Made by a program: the position numbers and the translations under genes
From: Epiperipatus broadwayi
Taxonomy: Eukaryota > Onychophora > Udeonychophora > Euonychophora > Peripatidae
Direction of reading: 5' to 3'
Assembly (NCBI GenBank): GCA_028023455.1
Contig: JAQFVV010012418.1
Location: forward strand, 4,831,244 to 4,895,243
DNA length: 64,000 nt
Notes under the pieces: generated by a model
What the model was told of the DNA's origin: nothing
Databases searched by the model: none
The model's input: only the letters and a program-made list of their open reading frames with translations
Part shown: positions 58,063 through 64,000 of the stretch, one piece after another
Position numbering within the stretch: the stretch's first letter is position 1
Layout: every line of letters begins with the position of its first letter

Positions 58063-59870
58063 AAGTTTAATTCTACAATTAATTTCATCTATTAATAATT
58101 TGACTAAAATATCAATACTTCTAATTCATTATTGTTACTTTTTATTTACACTGAAAGGGAGGGGGGGGGTTGTTAAAAAGCTATTAAATCTTTTTAGTAT
58201 TTATAGATTGGTTTTATCTGATAGCTCTTATAATATTTTTTGCAGTTCTGAAGCATTATTTGTAAAATCTAAATGACACCATCATCTCTATTTTGTTTTA
58301 CTTCTTTTGCTTCATATTATTTACCATAAAACTTCTGCAAAAAGTTTTGGAAAAATGGATTACATTGTAAAGTTTTAATAATCTTCTCACTGCTATTGTA
58401 TTTTAATAAATGTTCTTCAAAATTTGACAATATTCTGGATCATGTCATAAGTATTGAAAGTTTTATAAAAGCACAACAACATCAAATGTCTTTTTTATAA
58501 TCTACAAATTCAATGCAAAATAGAAAATCCTATCTAGTATTTATTTAAATATCTGAATGTAAACTATTATAACAACTTTTAAATTTAATTTGTTCCTATA
58601 GTTAATTAATAAGAACTTTTCTGTAGATGTATAGAGATTTTAAACAGAAATTATGAAAGATTAAAAAGGTTATAATTTTTAATATCTTCTTTTTCACATT
58701 TCATATATATATATCACTATGCATTCTTCCAATCAAGTATAATCTTATCATTCACACATTTAGTGCATAACTTTACCAGCAATTTCTCTATTTCTCCACT
58801 TGCTTTTTAAAAAATATCTAGAATGATTCATTTCCTACTTCATTTCCATTCTTTATAAATTTAAATATATGCAACTCTTCTTTTAAAATAAGTAGCATTT
58901 CAAAATTATAATAGCTTACTTTGTTTTCTTGTTCTTTATTATCATATAGTTCTCTATAGAATTGTTCCAAACAATTCCTATCATTCTTTTTTATTAAGTC
59001 TCATATTTTCTTTCTACTGCAGAAATAACTTTACTTCCAATACCAATACGTCCGCTTATATTTTATATACTTTCATTTTCTTCTATAGCTTTCCATGTCA
59101 TCTAATGTTTTTTTTTTTTTAAATTAACTTTTTTCAGTTTTATTTTTCAAAATTCCAGATATTTTCATAAGTTTTATTTTCTGTGTACATTGCTCTGACT
59201 CATTTGAAAGTGTTTTAATTGCTGGTTTTCTTTCTATATCTATGTAGCTGTTTTTTAATAAAATATTTGCTATCTTCTAATTGATCTTCCTCAATCTAGG
59301 CCATTTTCAAAATCTATTATTATTTCAAAATTATTTGTTTTATTTTCATATCAATGGTTGAAATGGTCTTTCTTAATTGCTTTTGTATTGTTAGATTTTG
59401 CATTATCTTAATATCTCATTAATTGATTATTACATCCTTTACTGAATCTATTAAACACAATAGTCTTGAAATACATCTTTACTATGAATCAAAATATAAT
59501 CTAACTCATATATGCTTTCATTTAAATACTTCCATGTGTATTTAATCACATTTTGGTAGGAAAAAAGAATCTACAATGCCCCCCCTCCCCCTAAAATTCC
59601 ATATCTAAGTAATATCTCTTATTTCTACCTCTGCAAATAAATTTATTATCCTTTCATCCTTCAACTATATTCAGTTATAACATTAATATTTCATTTGAAG
59701 CAAATATCTATCCATTCATTAAATCTATCCACCTTTGTTTCTAATTTCTTATGTCTGATAATGTCTTATTTAACATTAGACAGTTTCTTCTAATTCAGGC
59801 AATCTTCTTTAGCTATTCTTGGCATCCTAGTCTTTAATTACTAATTAATGATTTTAATGATTTTGAAACA
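58063..59870 (-). mobile_element. RTE-type LINE, old degraded copy
   Basis: Over about 1.8 kb this region parallels the RTE copy at 62160-64000 in order and wording on the minus strand. Examples are AGTTTAATTCTA at the 3' side, the ATCAAATGTCTTTT stretch corresponding to the DYEKTFDS motif, and TATTAAACACAATAGTCTTGAAAT corresponding to the endonuclease SDH region (each under 20 bases matched). No frame remains open. It extends somewhat further into the endonuclease than the window-edge copy and lacks the 3' end. Confidence 0.75.
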
Positions 59871-59884
59871 GCTATAATTTACTT

Positions 59885-61513
59885 TTGTCTGTTGTTATTG
59901 TTAAACATATGAGCATTTACCACACACACTTATTCTGCAAAGTTCAATCAATCACTTCATTAATCAATTATCAAGTATGTAAAAAAAGAAGACCATCATG
60001 TTTTCCTGTTCGTAAATTCAGAAATAAAGTAGATACATACACTCACCACTCTCTCTTCTGCAAGTTGATGAGAAGTTCATCCGTCTTTGTTTACCAGATA
60101 AAAAATCACAAGATAATAATAGTTGCAATGATAAGAATGCATGGAGTTAATATTAGGAACTTTTATCTTCTCTTCAAGAACTCTGAGAGAAATCAGAGAA
60201 TATCCTTCTAATTAATATTAAATATTTTTTGCTATGTTCTAAAATTATCGTTATAAATTTATTTCATGCGAATCATAAATTTAATATTAATATAATCGAC
60301 TGCCTTTATTTTAAATTATTACCTGAATCTAAATATTGCAAGTTTTTTCAGAAATTTCAAGAAATATATACATGCTTTAAATTATATACAGTAATAAGTA
60401 TAAAACATGAGATGACAATCTTATGATTTTACCTTTTAAAATGTATCTAAACGATTATACTAAATAATCCATAATAATAATAATAATAATAATAAAAATC
60501 CTTTACTATAAATTAAAAAAAACAACAACACTGATTTATATAATTAATAAAGCATAATTGTTTTTTAAATATAGCTACTTATGCATTATTTTATATTAAA
60601 ACAAACTATTGCTATAACTATTACAGTACATTTTTAAAATGTGAGGAAAAACTTTAATATCTGGATACAAACACACACACACACAAAACAATCAATTTAT
60701 TAACTTACAATATATTTGATATATTATATTCCTTTCTTGTATGAATTCATAAATACTGTAGGTAGAATTGCTTTGTTAATTAAATCGTTTCTTTGAGCGG
60801 AGAACTTAACAAGTATTTTCATACAATAAACAAATGGATTACAACTGACCAACTATTTATCCCCATCCCCCTTCCAAGTCATTAGTTATGCACTTACTCA
60901 ATATATAATTAAATAATTAAGATTTAAAAACTAGAAATACGTAAGCGCTGATAGCAACAGGTAAATAACCTATAAATATTTCATCCTCCAATGAACTTGT
61001 CATGAATATGAAGTTTACTGTTTGCAGTTACGATTATACTATTGATTACAAATGATTTTAGAACTAATATCATTTACACACACGTTATTCTATATAATAA
61101 AACAAAATATTTGTTAAATATAGGGGCGAGGGATAAGTGAAATGTAATGGATATGTATGAAATAGTTGGTGCATGACCTTGTCGAAATGTCATTTGAATT
61201 ACAAATGTCAAAGGGGGAAGAGGTGCTATAAAATATCTAAACAGTACCATGTTTGAAATTTATAAATCAGGCCAGTGATGGATGGATTGTGATTTTCGAA
61301 GAGAAAATAACTTAAAATTTTTTCATACAGCTAGTGTGTTATCATTTTTAAATCAAAGAATTAACAGATGAATAAATTTGTTTTTATGACAGTTTGGAGT
61401 AGAAATTGATAGAAGTATAAAAGATACAATTGTCATTACAGACTTATTGTTGTCAAGGCTGAATAAAATTGATTAGTAATCATAAAAAAAATAATCTGCG
61501 TTTAACACAAATA
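59885..61513. other. non-coding stretch with an unassigned 108-codon frame
   Basis: A plus-strand frame at 59885-60211 encodes a basic peptide (VCKKRRPSCFPVRKFRNK) with no family I recognise. The region is otherwise AT-rich, with (TAA)n at about 60473-60496 and (CA)n at 60669-60685. Chance opening is the simplest explanation. Confidence 0.35.
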
Positions 61514-61640
61514 CAGCTTGTAATGGTAAGCACATTTGCCAGCCTTATCTATAATTATGGATTCAGATCTGGATGATTGAAACTTAGAAATTTTTTCAGA
61601 TTACAAGCAGGCTTAGGATTTTTCCTTCAAGTAGTGAATT
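61514..61640 (+). mobile_element. tRNA-derived SINE, copy 2
   Basis: The plus strand has a tRNA-like head with a box A-like TTGTAATGGTAAGCAC (about 61518-61533) and box B-like GGATTCAGATC (61559-61569). A body follows with GAAATTTTTTCAGATTACAA. This body matches the one after the tRNA-like head at 19925-20048. Confidence 0.65.
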
Positions 61641-61677
61641 CATGGCCTACATATAGCTTACATATAGAAACTGTTAG

Positions 61678-64000
61678 TCATCATCATCATCAACCATTAT
61701 CAATCCATTGCATGATGGTCTCTCAAGTTCAATCCATCTTCTGATTTCTAGTTTCTCTTCACATGCCTCTATATACTTTATTATTTCATCCATCATCTCA
61801 AATGTGGTCTTTTTTGGGTATTTTACAATCTCTTGGAATCCAGTTTAATATTTCAAGTATCCATCTATCCTCATCCCTTCTAAAAATATGTCCAGCCCAA
61901 CTCCACTTCAATCTTTTAATCCTTTCAATGATGTCAGTAACAACTGTTTGTTCTCTTACCCATATATTGCATTTTCGATTTGTTACTTCTAAGATCCATC
62001 TCTCCATACTTCTTAGTTGTCTGAAGTCTCTATTGCTTTTCTATTAAATGTCCAAGTCTCAGATCAATAAGTAAGAACTGGTAAAACTCATTTATTAAAA
62101 CCTTTCTTTTCAAACACATAGATATATTTCCTTTTCATATTAAGTTATTTCTACCAAAAACACCCCAACCAAGTTTAATTCTATGATTAATTTCATCCAT
62201 TGTTTCCATCTGTAGTAATAATCTGACCAAGGTATTTGTAGTTGTTAACTTCTTGTCAATCTTTATTTTCATCTTTTAAAAAAATCCATTGAACATTACT
62301 TTAGTCTTTTTAATGTTTATCTTTAGTACTACTTTCTTACTTACATCTGATAATACTCGCAACATTTCCTCAAGCTCTGAAGCATTATTTGCAAAAAAAA
62401 AACAAAAAAAACAACTACATCATCTGCAAAATCCAAAGGACTTAAATAATCTCCATTTATTTTTATTCCATTAGCTTCCCATTTTAATCCACAAAATACT
62501 TCTTGCAGCAATGCTGTAAAAAGTTTTGAAGATATAATCACCTACACTTCTCAATGTTAACCGTCCTAGTATCATTATATAATCTAATTATTGCTGGTGC
62601 AGTTTTATAAATATTCTTCGGAATATGACAATATCCTGGGTCTATATCTTGATAATCCAATGCTTTAATCACTGAAGAAATGCTTATAGAATCAAATGTC
62701 TTTTCATAATCCACAAATCCAAAGGATAATGGCAACTCATATTCATTGTTCTTTCTATAACTTTTCTCAATAACTTGGATATGATCTATACTAAAATCAC
62801 TTTTAAATCCAGTTTGTTCTTTTGGTTGGTTGAAAGCCAAAGTTCTTTGTAGACAAGTTGTAATTATCTTGGTAAAAATTTTATATAAAACTGATAAAAG
62901 ATTGATATGTCTGTAATTTCTAATATTTTCTTTATTATCTTTTTTAAATATTAATATTGCATTCTTCCAATTATCTAGTACATCTTTATCATTTAGAACA
63001 TTTGGTATTAACTTTGCCTAATTTTTTCTATTTCTTCACCTGCTTCTTTTAATATATCGATTATAATTCCATCATTATTATCTGGAGCTTTTCCCTTTTT
63101 CATAAATTTAATTGCATATCTCACTTCATTTAAAGTCATGGCCAATTCAGAAGATATAACAGTTATAGGAGGTATTTATTCTTTATTACTATATAATTCT
63201 TGATAGAATTCTTCTACCCACCTCATAATATCATCTCTCTTTTTAGTAATAGTTTCTTTTTTTTTTTTTTTTACTTATTGCAGATATATGTTTCCTACCA
63301 ATACCAAAATGCTGTTTTATACTCTTGAGAATTTTATTTTCTTCTATAGCTTTTCTTGCTAGTTCACAGTTATATTTTCTTATATCACCATCAACTTTTT
63401 TTTTTGCACCATTTTACAAAATTTGAGATATTCAATTCTTCTTAAAGCATCATTTTTATATATTTTCATATTCCTTCTTTTCTTCATAAATTCTCTAGTC
63501 TCAATAGAAATTTTATTTGTCAATTGCTACTTTTTCCCATCAATTATTTTTGTTGCAGTTTTTAAAAGGGTATCAGTTATTTTCCTATCATGTTCAAAAC
63601 CTGCTATTATTTGAAAATAATTTGTAAGTTCTAATTTAAATTCATTAGAACGCTTCTGAAGATTAGGAATATTAACTGTGAATATTATTTTTTTTAATAA
63701 TTTTTGTCTTCATGATTTGCATTAACATGTATTTTATATCTCACTAATTGATGATCACTTTCTGTGTTGAATTTATTAAAAACATTGCAATCTTGAAATA
63801 TGTATTTTCTGTTAGTCAAAATATAATCCAATTCTGCTGTATCTTCATTTGGATGCTTCCATTTCCATTTTCTTTTAAGATTTTAATCAAAAAAAAAATT
63901 TCATAGTTTTTTTTTTTTCTGAAATTTTCATATCTATGTGTCTCACATTTCTATTACCATAACCAAATTTACCTACAGCATTCATCTTTCAATTGTTTAA
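61678..64000 (-). mobile_element. RTE-type LINE, nearly complete 3' two-thirds, cut by the window end
   Basis: On the minus strand from the window end the element encodes the end of an endonuclease, a reverse transcriptase and the RTE C-terminal peptide, then a 3' end in (TGA)n-like repeats (61678-61692). These short repeats are typical of RTE and BovB-like elements. Homology extends to the fragments at 17508 and 58063, so this family has at least three copies in the window. Confidence 0.88.
61760..63900 (-). pseudogene. RTE polyprotein, endonuclease-reverse transcriptase (frameshifted)
   Basis: Read leftward from the window end: endonuclease part KWKHPNEDTAELDYILT, then ESDHQLVRYKIH with its SDH motif (about 63740-63860). 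A linker follows with KKGKAPDNNDG. The reverse transcriptase has KKDNKENIRNYRHINLLS, NQPKEQTGF, and motif A in FGFVDYEKTFDS (frame 62538-62840). The catalytic box FADD is at 62419-62430 (frame 62341-62541). The C-terminal segment reads WSWAGHIFRRDEDRWILEIL (61798-62007). The frame breaks near 62540, after FADD at poly-T/A runs near 62395-62410, and at the T run 63257-63272. Few changes separate it from an open frame, so it is moderately young. Confidence 0.88.

Noticed and set aside
59885-60211. 108-codon plus-strand open frame as a gene
   Set aside because: No recognised motif and no promoter or splice context; chance opening is likely.

Overview
This window is strongly AT-rich eukaryotic DNA, and the content suggests an invertebrate animal. 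The one recognisable host gene fragment is a metazoan-type first coding exon of bifunctional coenzyme A synthase (COASY), on the minus strand at 9138-9828 with splice signals at both ends. I could not find its other exons here. No bacterial, organellar or CRISPR signatures are visible. I cannot name the phylum.

Almost everything else recognisable is mobile or repetitive DNA. 3.2-4.2 kb: a TIR element with long inverted ends. 7.1 kb: a tRNA-derived SINE. 10.3-11.1 kb: foldback and TIR sequences inserted in (TA)n, carrying a 72-bp minisatellite. 15.9-16.2 kb and 21.6-22.7 kb: units of a repeat family that carries hammerhead ribozymes and tRNA-like box A/B sequences. 17.5 kb: an RTE LINE 3' fragment. 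19.9 and 61.5 kb: two copies of one tRNA-derived SINE. 25.3-30.6 kb: a complete L1/Tx1-like LINE with 15-bp target-site duplications and two ORFs, each displaced by one base at a run of nine A. 32.6-33.3 kb: satellite-like units in inverted orientation. 33.6-36.9 kb and 37.6-41.8 kb: two related, internally deleted Ty3/Gypsy LTR retrotransposons in opposite orientation, each with LTRs and a target-site duplication. 45.1 kb: a 260-bp foldback. 48.5 kb: a 194-bp (TAA)n tract. 50.5-51.2 kb: a foldback with a second kind of hammerhead, then another copy of the first kind. 53.9-55.0 kb: a hAT transposon remnant with an 8-bp duplication. 58.1-59.9 kb and 61.7-64.0 kb: two RTE LINE copies, the second running off the window.

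The most interesting signal is the hammerhead ribozymes. Five sites match the CUGANGA...GAAA core. Four belong to one family. Their helix I outer arms differ in sequence but each pairs with its own partner, and helix II shows compensatory changes. In three of them helix III is a perfect palindrome with no loop (AUGCAU or AUACGUAU), as is ACUAGU in the second family. This is the arrangement expected of type I hammerheads that act as dimers or in tandem transcripts. Together with tRNA-like boxes in the same units, it suggests a SINE-like or retrozyme-like system making small self-cleaving RNAs. This rests on reading the sequence; folding and RNA tests have not been run.
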